Notes: generated from the letters alone by a model not told the origin. DNA of 64,000 bases from Candidatus Coatesiibacteriota bacterium (GCA_030602715.1 JAUVZD010000009.1:67284-131283), one strand, 5' to 3'; counted from the first letter of the stretch, positions 51,132-59,685 are shown. A program made the numbers and translations.

Positions 51132-51611
51132 TTAATCCTCCATAGGTCTGGCGTTCTCAATGGTGAACCAATCCATTCCCAGAACTAAATTATCCAGTTC
51201 CCGCTGGAGGATCGTCCTGTGTTCCAGCTCCATCTCCCTCAAGCCCTGGAACATCCTCTGTGCATCCTCTTCTGTTGCCTCTTCGGAGTAACGACAGTAG
51301 AGTTCCGCCGCTTCTATCTCCTCATTTATGGCGAACTCTAGGACTTGACGGGTGGTTGCCGGGTCGGGGGAGACCTCAGGTAATTTAGGCTCTTCCATAT
51401 CTTTCAAGTCCGGCTCTTTACCGAAACACGTCTTATAATGATTGCGCAGTTCAGCTTCGTGCCCTTTCTCGTCCTCCAATATGGCTAGAATCCGTTCCTT
51501 GGGCGTTTCCTTGAAGCATACTTCTGCCAGACTGCTGTAAAGCTTCTGAGCGGTTATCTCATTAATTATCGCCAGCTTCAATTCCTCTTGCAGTCTAATC
51601 CTCTCGCTCAT
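51132..51611 (-). CDS. Ferritin-like / rubrerythrin-type diiron protein
   Basis: A 159-residue four-helix protein with two E-x(n)-E-x-x-H half-sites: 'IINEITAQKLYSSLAEVCF...AILEDEKGHEAEL' and 'AINEEIEAAELYCRYSEEA...GLREMELEHRTIL'. This is the erythrin core without a rubredoxin domain. Such proteins reduce peroxide or handle iron in anaerobes. The ATG at 51611 follows GGAAAGGTG and overlaps the PAP2 gene stop by four bases (ATGA). The operon TlpA-PAP2-ferritin-like could serve redox or envelope protection. Confidence 0.85.
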   Translation of the reverse strand: MSERIRLQEELKLAIINEITAQKLYSSLAEVCFKETPKERILAILEDEKGHEAELRNHYKTCFGKEPDLKDMEEPKLPEVSPDPATTRQVLEFAINEEIEAAELYCRYSEEATEEDAQRMFQGLREMELEHRTILQRELDNLVLGMDWFTIENARPMED

Positions 51612-52234
51612 AAGAACACCTTTCCATAAAGTGCATTGATTGAAGGAAAAAGACCGCACCGTTGGTTGCGCAGACCCCAGCCTAGTTTTCTCCTCCATAG
51701 CTCTTTAACCGCCAGATAGAGAGCCCAGACGCTTATCCCCACCACTGTACCCACTACCGCCCCGCCGAGAATATCCGAAGGATAGTGCACACCTACATAG
51801 ACCCGGGAGTAGGAGACCAGGATGGCTGTGGGGAACATCACCCAGCCCAGCCCCCGGTGGCGGAGTTGGAGCATCGTCGCTGCGGCGAAGTGCACGCTGG
51901 CATGGGAGGAGGGGAAGGAGCCGGAGGTGGTGGTGGAGACAATCAAGCGAACCCCTTCAAGGGTATACGGTGGGCGCGGGCGACCGAAGAGGGGCTTCAG
52001 CAGGGAGCAGGTGAGCTGGTCGGCGCAGGCGATGACCACAACCACCAGAAGGAGGCTGACCAACCCCTCCCCTCGCCTTTCCACTATCAAAACCCCCAAA
52101 ACTACAGCGAAGAAAATCCACCCAAAGCGCTTGTCGGTCACGGTTATCATCAGGTAGTCAAGTGGGGGTAGAGTTAGAGTTTGATTGATGAGGGTAAAAA
52201 GCCAGTAATCCACCTGTTGCAGAAAGCCCCACAT
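51608..52234 (-). CDS. PAP2-family phosphatase
   Basis: A 208-residue membrane protein with five or six helices and the three PAP2 motifs: K-x6-RP ('LKPLFGRPRPP'), PSSH ('GSFPSSHASVHFA') and S-R-x5-H-x3-D ('SYSRVYVGVHYPSDILGG'). It could dephosphorylate undecaprenyl diphosphate or lipid phosphates at the periplasmic face. It overlaps the ferritin-like gene and is three bases after the tlpA-like gene. Confidence 0.9.
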   Translation of the reverse strand: MWGFLQQVDYWLFTLINQTLTLPPLDYLMITVTDKRFGWIFFAVVLGVLIVERRGEGLVSLLLVVVVIACADQLTCSLLKPLFGRPRPPYTLEGVRLIVSTTTSGSFPSSHASVHFAAATMLQLRHRGLGWVMFPTAILVSYSRVYVGVHYPSDILGGAVVGTVVGISVWALYLAVKELWRRKLGWGLRNQRCGLFPSINALYGKVFL

Positions 52235-52237
52235 CTA

Positions 52238-52801
52238 TTACTCCGCCAGGAGTTTCTCCACCTCTGTATCCATCATATTCCCGGTGTCGGGGGAGTATCC
52301 TATTCGGCTCTTTACGATTTTTCCCTCTTTATCTATTATGAAGAAAGTGGGGATGCCGGTGATTCCACCGTAGGCGTCGGCGACATCGTCGTTACCTATG
52401 ACCATGGGGTAATTGACGCCCATCTCCTCGGCAAAGGTTTTCACCAGCATCTCGGCATCAGAGCCAGTATCCAGGGATACGCCGATCACCTCAAAGCCCT
52501 GAGGTCCATATTTATCCTTCATGGATATGAGATGAGGAACCGCCTTTACGCATGGGGGACACCAGGTAGCCCAGAAGTCAATGATGAGCACCTTCCCCCG
52601 GAAGCTGGCAGGACCGATAATGTTACCCTCCAGATCGGGAAGGCTGAAGTCCGGGGCAAGAGAGGTGTCCTGTGATGAGTCTATCTCAGAGTGATTCCCG
52701 GTGTCCTCCGTCGTATCTGCCGACTTCTCATCGTTCTTTTGGCAGGCGACAGCCCCGGTCATCAAAACCAAACAGATGAGGATGTATAATGGTTTCCTCA
52801 T
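52238..52801 (-). CDS. TlpA-like thioredoxin-fold lipoprotein
   Basis: A 187-residue lipoprotein (lipobox 'TGAVAC', Cys20) with an acidic linker and a thioredoxin/AhpC-TSA-type domain. The active site is 'DFWATWCPPCVKAVPHL' (C81-P-P-C84), the cis-Pro is in 'GITGIPTFFIID', and 'LPDLEGN...FRGKVLIIDF' is the TlpA/ResA start. It probably reduces disulfides of periplasmic proteins, for example in cytochrome maturation. First gene of the operon with PAP2 and the ferritin-like protein. Confidence 0.9.
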   Translation of the reverse strand: MRKPLYILICLVLMTGAVACQKNDEKSADTTEDTGNHSEIDSSQDTSLAPDFSLPDLEGNIIGPASFRGKVLIIDFWATWCPPCVKAVPHLISMKDKYGPQGFEVIGVSLDTGSDAEMLVKTFAEEMGVNYPMVIGNDDVADAYGGITGIPTFFIIDKEGKIVKSRIGYSPDTGNMMDTEVEKLLAE

Positions 52802-52848
52802 GGTCGCTCCTTTTAAGCCGATGGACTCTTGGATAGTTTATTTCTGCA

Positions 52849-52878
52849 AGTATAACAAATCTTGGGGTATGTCGGCAA
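52849..52878 (-). promoter_or_regulatory. Promoter of the tlpA-like operon
   Basis: Minus strand TTGCCG (52873-52878), 18 bases, TATACT (52849-52854). Confidence 0.5.
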
Positions 52879-52944
52879 GGTTTTTGTTGGAGATAGGGGA
52901 GCGTGTGGAGGAACATAAAATAGATAAAAAAGTTAAAAAAAGAC

Positions 52945-52973
52945 TGGAAATTTTTGAAAAAATTCAATATAAT
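52945..52973 (+). promoter_or_regulatory. Promoter of the mglBA pair
   Basis: TGGAAA (52945-52950), 17 bases, TATAAT (52968-52973), in a very AT-rich tract about 80 bases upstream of the first gene. Confidence 0.55.
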
Positions 52974-53055
52974 CATAATGTAGTTACACGATTTGCCCCA
53001 TAAATATTGGGGAAGTTGGTCCGCCAGGAGTGATTCAAGGAGGGATTGACCTATT

Positions 53056-53556
53056 ATGCCTGAAGCCGACCTTGTAGTTTATGAGGAGGATTATGAGAAG
53101 GTCAACGCGATCCTTAATCAGCTCCTCAGTGAGTCCCAATCCAATTTCGTCCTCCTAGTTGACCGTTCTGGTCAGCTTATATCCATTCAGGGAGAGACGA
53201 AATCTATGGATTCCATAGCTTTCGCCTCCCTGTCGGCAGGTAATTATGCTGCCACCAGCGAGCTGGCTAAAATCATAGGGGAGAGGGAGTTCTCCGTCCT
53301 CTTCCACCAGGGAGATAGGGAGTCCATCCACATCTCCATGGTCGCAGAAAGGGTAATACTGGTGGTGGTCTTTGATGATAAGACCACCTTGGGTTTGGTC
53401 CGGCTGAGGGTGAATAAGGCTTGTGAGGAGTTGGCGAGTGTCTTCACCGCCATATTTGATAAGGTCTCTGCTGAGGAGCGCAGGGCTGATGCAGTTCTGG
53501 ACAGCTCCTTCCAGGGTGGGGCTGAAGAAGAGATAGACAAATTGTTCAGGGAATAG
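53056..53556 (+). CDS. Roadblock/LC7-domain protein (MglB-like)
   Basis: A 166-residue roadblock/LC7 protein. The fold is visible as 'YEKVNAILNQLLSESQSNFVLLVDRSGQLISIQGETKSMDSIAFASLSAGNYAATSELAKIIGEREFSVLFHQGDRESIHISMVAERVILVVVFDDKTTLGLVRLRV'. In bacteria such proteins (MglB) act as GTPase-activating partners of the MglA GTPase, which is encoded 20 bases downstream. The C-terminal 30 residues are an acidic tail. The ATG follows AAGGAGG. Confidence 0.9.
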   Translation: MPEADLVVYEEDYEKVNAILNQLLSESQSNFVLLVDRSGQLISIQGETKSMDSIAFASLSAGNYAATSELAKIIGEREFSVLFHQGDRESIHISMVAERVILVVVFDDKTTLGLVRLRVNKACEELASVFTAIFDKVSAEERRADAVLDSSFQGGAEEEIDKLFRE

Positions 53557-53576
53557 TTGGTTAAGGATTGTAGTAA

Positions 53577-54161
53577 ATGGCTCTCATAAATTATTCCTCC
53601 CGAGAGATTAACTGTAAAATAGTGTATTATGGTTGTGGTCTTTGCGGAAAGACCACCAATCTTCTGTATATCCACGAAAAAATCCCCGACAATATAAAGG
53701 GTGAGATGGTCAGTCTGGCAACCGAGACCGACCGCACCCTCTTCTTTGACTTCCTGCCCCTGGAGCTGGGCGCGGTGCGCGGCTTCAAAACCCGGTTCCA
53801 TCTCTACACCGTCCCCGGTCAGGTGCACTACGACGCCTCAAGAAAACTTATCCTCAAGGGCGTGGACGGCATCGTCTTTGTGGTAGATTCCCAGCGGGAG
53901 AGGCTGGAGGATAATATAGAATCCTTTGAGAATTTGAAAATAAACCTGAACAAGCAGGGGTATTCCCTGGAGGATATCCCCTACATCATCCAATACAACA
54001 AGTTGGACCTACCCAATGTGATGACCTATGAGCAGATGGAGAGACACATAAACCCCGACGGGGTCCCCGCCTTTGAGTCCATCGCCATCTCCGGCGTCGG
54101 CGTCTTCGATACCCTCAAGGCAATCTCCAAACTGGTCATCGCCAAGCTCTCCCGTAGATAG
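53577..54161 (+). CDS. MglA-like Ras-superfamily GTPase
   Basis: A 194-residue small GTPase of the bacterial MglA group, which controls cell polarity and motility in myxobacteria and is widespread in other phyla. P-loop 'YYGCGLCGKTTNLLYIHEK' (G19-x4-GKT), switch region 'TETDRTLFFDFLPLELGAVRGFKTRFHLYTVPGQVHYDASRKLILKGVDGIVFVVDSQ', G4 'QYNKLDLPN'. 'TVPGQ' in place of D-x-x-G is normal for this family. Pairs with the roadblock protein upstream; a terminator follows. Confidence 0.93.
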   Translation: MALINYSSREINCKIVYYGCGLCGKTTNLLYIHEKIPDNIKGEMVSLATETDRTLFFDFLPLELGAVRGFKTRFHLYTVPGQVHYDASRKLILKGVDGIVFVVDSQRERLEDNIESFENLKINLNKQGYSLEDIPYIIQYNKLDLPNVMTYEQMERHINPDGVPAFESIAISGVGVFDTLKAISKLVIAKLSRR

Positions 54162-54189
54162 TCTGTTAGGATAGCCCAATCAAAACAAG

Positions 54190-54213
54190 CCCCCCGTTTT
54201 GTGGGGGGTTTTT
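54190..54213 (+). terminator. Intrinsic terminator of mglBA
   Basis: CCCCCC (54190-54195) and GGGGGG (54203-54208) around GTTTTGT, followed by TTTTT. Confidence 0.9.
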
Positions 54214-54269
54214 AATGTGTAGGATCTTCGCAGAGGAGGTTCAGAACTTCCTATGCAAAAAACCCCCTA

Positions 54270-54307
54270 AGAAAAAACCCAGGGAATTCCCAAAGGCTCC
54301 CTGGGTT
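54270..54307 (-). terminator. Intrinsic terminator of the fumarase gene
   Basis: AACCCAGGGA (54276-54285) pairs with TCCCTGGGTT (54298-54307); on the minus strand it is followed by TTTTTTC. Confidence 0.85.
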
Positions 54308-54339
54308 TAATCACCATAAACAAGGTTAAAGAGCGAAAT

Positions 54340-54900
54340 TTACTTAATCTCGTACTCCTTGCGTCCCTCTTCGTAGAGGTCTCCGCCATAAGCGTCGTTT
54401 ACCACCACCACCGGCATATCCTTTATCTCCAGCTTGCGGATTGCCTCCGGACCCAGCTCCTCGTAGGCAACCACCTCCGCCTTCTTGATGGTGTCGGCGG
54501 TGAGGGCGGCGGCTCCGCCTATTGAGGCGAAATATACCGCACCGTATTTCTTCATCGCATCCCGCACTTCCTTACCGCGGTTTCCCTTGCCTATCATCCC
54601 GCCCATACCCAGTTCTATCAACTTGGGGGCGTAGGGGTCCATGCGGTAGGAGGTGGTCGGTCCCGCAGAACCTATCACCTTTCCCGGCTTGGCAGGTGCT
54701 GGTCCGACATAGAAGATGACTTGCCCTTCCAGGGGGATGGGTAACTCCTCGCCCTTCTCCAGGGTTTCTATCAAGCGCTTGTGGGCTGCATCCCGACCGG
54801 TGTAGATAGTGCCGCTGAGCAGGACGCGGTCACCGATCTTCAAGTCCTTGATGGTGGCGTCATCCAATGGGGCTGTTACTTTCTTTGCCTCTTCAGCCAA
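54340..54900 (-). CDS. Class I fumarate hydratase, beta subunit / C-terminal domain
   Basis: A 186-residue protein matching the C-terminal (beta) part of Fe-S class I fumarases and L-tartrate dehydratases: 'DLKIGDRVLLSGTIYTGRDAAHKRL', 'VIFYVGPAPAKPGKVIGSAGPTTSYRMDPY', 'MIGKGNRG' and 'YFASIGGAAALTADTIK'. The Fe-S-binding alpha subunit is not in the window. The TTG start at 54900 lies eight bases after GGGAGG; the family N-terminus and length fit. It should hydrate fumarate to malate with its partner, completing the C4 branch with SdhAB. Confidence 0.9.
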   Translation of the reverse strand: MAEEAKKVTAPLDDATIKDLKIGDRVLLSGTIYTGRDAAHKRLIETLEKGEELPIPLEGQVIFYVGPAPAKPGKVIGSAGPTTSYRMDPYAPKLIELGMGGMIGKGNRGKEVRDAMKKYGAVYFASIGGAAALTADTIKKAEVVAYEELGPEAIRKLEIKDMPVVVVNDAYGGDLYEEGRKEYEIK

Positions 54901-55009
54901 GGTTATATCCTCCCGTTTATATTTGGAACTTTCACTTAAAGGCGATTATAAAGAAAATCCTGCCGATTGGCAAGGGAAAAAGAGCTGTCTTGGGGGGATT
55001 TTTCTCCAC

Positions 55010-56908
55010 TCAGTGGACCACCACCAGGGTGCGGGAGGAGACATCTATGCCGTTGGAGAGGCGCAGGAAATAGACCCCGCTTGCTACAGGATTGCCCTCG
55101 TCGGTTAAACCGTCCCAATCTATGCTGTAACTTCCCGGCTGAAGGTAGTCATCTATCAGTGTTGCCAGTTTCTTGCCGGTGATATCAAAGACTGCTAACT
55201 CCAGCTTCTGCTCCGCTTGGGCTTCCCCCATGATGTAATCTATGGTGGTGCTGGTGGAGAAGGGGTTGGGGTAGTTGGAGGTGATCTGAGAGTGAGAGGT
55301 TTGCGTCAGGCTCTGGCTGATGTCTATGGAGCAGAGGTTGGAATAAAGCAGTTCGGAATCGTCCCGGTAAGCTGAGACCTTGTAGAAGTAGCGACCACTC
55401 TTGGTAAGTTCGGTGTCCCGGAAGATGAGGGGATCCTCCCTCAAGGTGGCTATCTTAGAGAAGTCCTGGGGGTGGTCCTGGAAGGAGCGCTGAATGCGAT
55501 ATTCGTCGGCATCAATTATGCTGTTCCACGATAGGACAGAAGCTTCGCCGTCAAAATCAATGTTCAGGGTGAGATATTCCTGTGGGGATGATATATACAA
55601 GGTTACCCCGTCATGGTCGCTTGAACCGTGAAAGGTATTCCAGGCGCTGAACTGGTGGGGGGCGTCCAGGTCGTAGAGCATCAGCAAGCCGGCGTCGCTT
55701 GCCACCAGCAGTTCCTGGTAGCCGTCGCCGTCCAGGTCGTTTACCGTAGGTGTGGCGGTTATTGGACCGGGGGAAATTTTGCCGGGATAGCCCTCAGTGT
55801 TGCTGCCGTCAGCTTCAATACCCAGAACCTCACCATCGTATGAGATTGCCAGAATCTCCAGATGGATGTCGTCGTCCAGGTTGACAAGCAGAGGGGAGGA
55901 GATGATTCCGCAGTCGGTTTCCTTCTGGGTGAGGATATTCCCCATGCGATCAATGACCAGAAGTCTGCCGTAGGTAGAGGAGAATATCCCGGTGCCGACT
56001 ATAATTTCTAAGAATCCGTCTCTGTTGATGTCGCCTAGTGCCGGTGAGGAGATGATTCCCTCGTCGGCGTAACCCCCTCCCAGGTTAAGCGGCCAGCCGG
56101 GAAGTGGCTTTCCCCAACAGTCAAAGCCGTAGATGTTTCCGTCCAGGGAGCCGACGAAACCCTCCAGATATTGGTCGCCGTCTATGTCGCCTAGGGCGAC
56201 GGATGATTGGACTGGACCGTTGGTTGTCAACTCCCAGAGGGGAAAGCCGGGTTCGGCGATGCTATAGGCAAGTATCCCGCCGTCATTTGTGCCGAAGACC
56301 ACATCCAGCTCCCCATCTCGGTTGATGTCGGCAAGAGCCGGGGTGGAGGTAACCTCCTTGGTCGGTGCTATAGTGAGTGTCCTTCCGCTTTTCGGCCAGA
56401 TGAGGACTACGCCGGCTCCGTATGTACCGCAGGCGATGACCCACTGACCGTCGCTGTCCAGCCCCAGAGCCGGCGTGGAGCGGAGGATGGTTGCGCCCAG
56501 GTCAAACTGCTGTAATTGGTGGGCATTATCGGTGAGACTTAGAATGTAGAGTTTCCCCTCATCTGCGGCAAAGACCAGCTCCTGGTAGCCGTCGCCATTG
56601 AAATCGCCTGCGGAGGGGGAGGAGGTCTCCCCAGAGTTATCCACCGGGTCTGTGTAGATAATGCCGTTGGGGAGATAGTTTCCGTCAAACGAAAGGAGAT
56701 GGAGTCGGTCGTCCCATGAGAAGGCGGCTATCTCCAAAGTTCCATCCAGGTCCAGATCCTCGGCAAGGGGTGATGAGAAATGGATCGCTCCTATAGTCAC
56801 CGGCCAGTTGGGTGCCTGCGAGAAAGGGTGAGCGGGCGGGGAGTTGAGAATGAGTACGATTAGCGCCTGTGCGAGGACGATGGGGGTTATTTTTTTTAGC
56901 CAGGACAT
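55010..56908 (-). CDS. Secreted FG-GAP propeller protein with T9SS/FlgD-type C-terminus
   Basis: A 632-residue exported protein (signal 'MSWLKKITPIVLAQALIVLILNSPPAHPF'). Residues about 30-410 hold seven or so FG-GAP/VCBS units with calcium-binding 'D-x-D-x-D-G-x-x-E' loops ('DLDLDGTLEIAAF', 'DFNGDGYQELVFA', 'DINRDGELDVVFG', 'DIDGDQYLEGFVG', 'DINRDGFLEIIVG', 'DLDGDGYQELLVA'). A fibronectin-like part ('ASVLSWNSIIDADEYRIQRSF') and a C-terminal 'SNYPNPFSTSTTIDYIM...AVFDITGKKLATL...ASGVYFLRLSNG' sorting domain follow. ATG at 56908 is the start of the signal peptide; an open frame extends 15 codons further. Confidence 0.88.
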   Translation of the reverse strand: MSWLKKITPIVLAQALIVLILNSPPAHPFSQAPNWPVTIGAIHFSSPLAEDLDLDGTLEIAAFSWDDRLHLLSFDGNYLPNGIIYTDPVDNSGETSSPSAGDFNGDGYQELVFAADEGKLYILSLTDNAHQLQQFDLGATILRSTPALGLDSDGQWVIACGTYGAGVVLIWPKSGRTLTIAPTKEVTSTPALADINRDGELDVVFGTNDGGILAYSIAEPGFPLWELTTNGPVQSSVALGDIDGDQYLEGFVGSLDGNIYGFDCWGKPLPGWPLNLGGGYADEGIISSPALGDINRDGFLEIIVGTGIFSSTYGRLLVIDRMGNILTQKETDCGIISSPLLVNLDDDIHLEILAISYDGEVLGIEADGSNTEGYPGKISPGPITATPTVNDLDGDGYQELLVASDAGLLMLYDLDAPHQFSAWNTFHGSSDHDGVTLYISSPQEYLTLNIDFDGEASVLSWNSIIDADEYRIQRSFQDHPQDFSKIATLREDPLIFRDTELTKSGRYFYKVSAYRDDSELLYSNLCSIDISQSLTQTSHSQITSNYPNPFSTSTTIDYIMGEAQAEQKLELAVFDITGKKLATLIDDYLQPGSYSIDWDGLTDEGNPVASGVYFLRLSNGIDVSSRTLVVVH

Positions 56909-56973
56909 TGTAATGGAAAACGACAGGTTGAAACAGAAAAGGTCTGTTTTCAATACTTAGTTGTTTAATGCTA

Positions 56974-57002
56974 ATTTTAATAGATTGGGTAAAAAAAGTC
57001 AA
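56974..57002 (-). promoter_or_regulatory. Promoter of the FG-GAP protein
   Basis: Minus strand TTGACT (56997-57002), 17 bases, TAAAAT (56974-56979). Its -35 box directly follows the terminator hairpin at 57003-57023. Confidence 0.7.
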
Positions 57003-57023
57003 GGCGCATCCTTGCGGTGCGCC
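57003..57023 (-). terminator. Terminator of the porin gene, abutting the next promoter
   Basis: GGCGCA (57003-57008) and TGCGCC (57018-57023), with extra TCC/GG pairs; on the minus strand it is followed by TTGACTTTTTTT, so the T-tract and the -35 box of the FG-GAP gene share bases. Confidence 0.6.
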
Positions 57024-57085
57024 CAAAAGAGTTGATTTTGAGATGTTTTAATCTCTGTGTTTAGTTTGGATTCCAGGGGGGGAGT

Positions 57086-58411
57086 TTAAAACTCCGTGCG
57101 AAGTTTGAAACCCATTAAACGCTCCCTTCGCTCGTCGTAGACGGTTTCAGCGATATCCCAAGCGGGATCCCAAAGAGAGTAGGTGAAGTAGGCCTCCAGG
57201 TGGACATCGGATACCGGATGGATGATCAGTCGTGGGGTAAGGGAGTAGTGAAAATCGGTCTCCTCCGGTTCTGCAGTGTGGGATATCGCTGTGGTTTTGG
57301 TGTCCGGATCTACGAATTCAAACATAAAGCCGAAGAAACCGAACTCCCCAAATTCTAAGCGAGCTTCGCTGAACAGTGTGTAGGCGAGGGTGTTCTCATT
57401 CACGAAGGGATGTTTAGTGGGGTCGTTGAAGGTATATCTTTCCACAAATGCCCCCGCAAACATCTTGAGTGGATGCCGCAAGGGAATGGAGAGCTCTGGA
57501 TAGAACTGAATTATGCTTCCCCCGGTGTAGTCGTTGCTCTCCGGGTCGCAGTCCTTGAACTTATGATAGGTGAATAGGGTAAACAGGTCCAGTCCAAAGC
57601 CGAATTGACGTCTGAATTCCACCCCCATATGGATGGTACTCCCGAAGCTGGTATCGTTGAAGGGACCTCTTGAGGAGAATCGGGCGCGATTGATATAAGT
57701 GTATTCCCACCAAGGAGGCATCTTCTCCATGAAGATGTCGCCGAATATGTGGCCTACATCGTAGGAGGCACTTTCCACGCAAAAACTGACCGCGAAGGAA
57801 CCGTAGGTGGCGTGCAGACCCACTACTGCGTTGTCAGAACCTTCTATTCCTGCGAAGATGGTGGTATTTGCATCCGTCCACAGCTCCCTTTCCAACATTA
57901 TTCCCGTGGGCATGAACCAGCCTATATAGGATGTAGGATAGAATCCTGATTTGAAGAGATTGTACTCCCCCGCATCTCCCAGGCGGACCTCATACTTACC
58001 GATAAAAACATTGCTGAAGCCCAAAAATCCCGGCCAGTTGAAATAGACCTGGCTCAATTCCACATTGACCTTCTTCTCCGCACTCTTCCCGATGAGATAA
58101 TACTGCCCCTGTGGGTTTCTATATAGTGAGTAATGAAAGAGGGATTCTTGGTCAAGATTATCGGCACGGACTATTATTGTAGCGCTTGCTCCTTGATCAA
58201 AGATGGCTGAGAAAGCAAGATCGGCTGCTAAACCATAGTGGTATGGCGGGTCGCCGTCGGCGACGACGGTTTTAGCGGGATCGGTGCCGATCCATCCCCT
58301 GGAAAAGTCGTAGGCGACACCGGTGAAAAATTTTCCATTCATTCCAACATCAATAGCCCAGGCGGGGAGAGCGAGCAGCGCAAGTATCAGAATGGTGGAG
58401 AGATAACGCAT
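57086..58411 (-). CDS. Outer-membrane porin-like protein
   Basis: A 441-residue exported beta-barrel (signal 'MRYLSTILILALLALPAWA'). Alternating strands with aromatic girdles ('ADLAFSAIFDQGASATIIVRADNL', 'STIHMGVEFRRQFGFGLDLFTLFTYHKF', 'DVHLEAYFTYSLWDPAWD') and a terminal 'ERLMGFKLRTEF' ending in Phe are typical of 14-18-strand porins assembled by BamA. The transported solute is unknown. ATG at 58411 lies six bases after AAGGAG. Confidence 0.8.
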   Translation of the reverse strand: MRYLSTILILALLALPAWAIDVGMNGKFFTGVAYDFSRGWIGTDPAKTVVADGDPPYHYGLAADLAFSAIFDQGASATIIVRADNLDQESLFHYSLYRNPQGQYYLIGKSAEKKVNVELSQVYFNWPGFLGFSNVFIGKYEVRLGDAGEYNLFKSGFYPTSYIGWFMPTGIMLERELWTDANTTIFAGIEGSDNAVVGLHATYGSFAVSFCVESASYDVGHIFGDIFMEKMPPWWEYTYINRARFSSRGPFNDTSFGSTIHMGVEFRRQFGFGLDLFTLFTYHKFKDCDPESNDYTGGSIIQFYPELSIPLRHPLKMFAGAFVERYTFNDPTKHPFVNENTLAYTLFSEARLEFGEFGFFGFMFEFVDPDTKTTAISHTAEPEETDFHYSLTPRLIIHPVSDVHLEAYFTYSLWDPAWDIAETVYDERRERLMGFKLRTEF

Positions 58412-58587
58412 CAGTAACTCCTTATGGGAAAAAAGTTTGTGTGGAGCAATCCTATTGTCTTCTCTTTTGACGATGAAATCCATTTGTAAATTATTTTCAA
58501 TTATTGTAGAATTTCGTCATAAATAATGCAAGTATAATCTGGATAAATTTGAAGGATTTTTTCTTACCTGACTCCTGGGGAGTGGAT

Positions 58588-58938
58588 ATGAAAACGATTA
58601 TGTTATGTGCAATTTTGCTGTTTGTGTTTTCCTGGTCGGCTTTCGGGGAGCAGTATTTTCCTGGTGTTGAAGGGGGGGTGGCAACTTCCGATAGTGCAAC
58701 TTCACTGCTGGTAAATCCTGCAGGGCTGGGGATTCGTGGCGGAGTTAACCTGTCCTTTTCCCAATCGGTAGAGGATTCACTTATATGTAACTCCCGCTTT
58801 TATTTAAAAGTTCCGATTTTTGCCTTCCACTATCAGCGCTATAAACTTACCGACAACCTAAAACAATCCCGCTTCTTGTGGGTGTTACGAGAGTTCTGGA
58901 AAAGTGGTTTCCAATTGGAAAAAGCCAGAAGTGATTGA
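58588..58938 (+). pseudogene. Truncated outer-membrane protein gene (PorV/UPF0164-like start)
   Basis: A 116-residue frame with signal peptide ('MKTIMLCAILLFVFSWSAFG') and the motif 'GGVATSDSATSLLVNPAGLGIRGGVNLSFSQS', the usual start of long (300-450 residue) outer-membrane barrels of the PorV/OmpP1/UPF0164 group. The reading frame then leaves recognisable barrel sequence near 'NLKQSRFLWVLREF' and stops at 58936-58938, within a cluster of repeats. It seems cut by the insertion of the Mu-like element to its right. The ATG at 58588 lies five bases after GGGGAG. Confidence 0.65.
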
Positions 58939-59062
58939 GAAGACAGGAGTTAGAAGGAATTGGGCCATGGAAACCGATTTCTGGAAAAACGCCCAAAAAC
59001 AAGGATTTATGGAAACTTCATTCCAGAACTCGGTTTCCATTAAAAAACTCGTAAGTGATTGA
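58891..59062. repeat. Cluster of direct and inverted repeats (possible transposable-phage end)
   Basis: GAGTTCTGGA (58891-58900) is inverted as TCCAGAACTC (59022-59031). GGTTTCCA (58906-58913) recurs directly at 59032-59039, each followed 13-15 bases later by AAGTGATTGA (58929-58938 and 59053-59062). GGAAACC (58969-58975) is the inverse of GGTTTCC, and TTCTGGAAAA occurs at 58894-58903 and 58979-58988. A set of mixed-orientation, about 20-base sites next to a cut gene and a GemA gene is what the end of a Mu-like element, with several transposase-binding sites, would look like. Confidence 0.55.
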
Positions 59063-59202
59063 AAACAAAGGGTTTGTGGGATTCTGATGCGACAGGAGGA
59101 TACATTTGGATGCGGAATAACCCAAAAAGAATTGATTGATATAAAAACCCCCAAAAGTATAGCAAAATGCTAACTTTAGGGGAACGATTTTCACGGGCTT
59201 CA

Positions 59203-59673
59203 TCAAGACGCTTCGCTCTCCGGAAATGCGTCGGATATCCTCTGCCGCTTGAGCGATTTCAGAGCTTCCGCGCACTTGTGAGCATCGCTGGCGGTGAGCC
59301 AGGCAAGGTCCTCTTTCCCGTATTCCCGCAGAATAAACCTCCGCAGATCTATTAACATGCGCTCTTCCCGGCCGTTGTAGATGTCCACCCACATAGCCTC
59401 CAACATGCGCAGTATCTCCGCCGATGCCATCCCCTTCCGCTCCCCGAGCTCGTCATATTTTTTCTGCCCGGATTTGGGCTGATAGACGAACCCCATCCCC
59501 TTCAGCTTCCCCAGGATAACATCAAACGCTTCCCAGGTCAAGTCCTTGGTTGACTCCACGCCACCGATAGAGTGAAGCATAGCCCCGAACTCCTCGTCCG
59601 AGAGCCCTACCTGCCGTTGAGCGACCCGGAGCAGCCTTATCTGCGATTCACTTATCTTTGCCCGTGGTGGCAC
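59203..59673 (-). CDS. Mu GemA (gp16)-like protein, DUF1018
   Basis: A 156-residue protein matching the GemA/gp16 family of Mu-like phages: 'ISESQIRLLRVAQRQVGLSDEEFGAMLHSIGGVESTKDLTWEAFDVILGKLKGMGF' (N-terminal half) and 'GMASAEILRMLEAMWVDIY...DLAWLTASDAHKCAEALKSLK' (C-terminal half). In Mu it lies in the early-to-middle region and affects host gene expression and DNA supercoiling. The GTG at 59673 lies six bases after GGGAGG. It is the last gene before the repeat cluster, so the element lacks the morphogenesis genes that follow gemA in Mu, at least on this side. Confidence 0.85.
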   Translation of the reverse strand: MPPRAKISESQIRLLRVAQRQVGLSDEEFGAMLHSIGGVESTKDLTWEAFDVILGKLKGMGFVYQPKSGQKKYDELGERKGMASAEILRMLEAMWVDIYNGREERMLIDLRRFILREYGKEDLAWLTASDAHKCAEALKSLKRQRISDAFPESEAS

Positions 59674-59685
59674 CTAAAACCTCCC

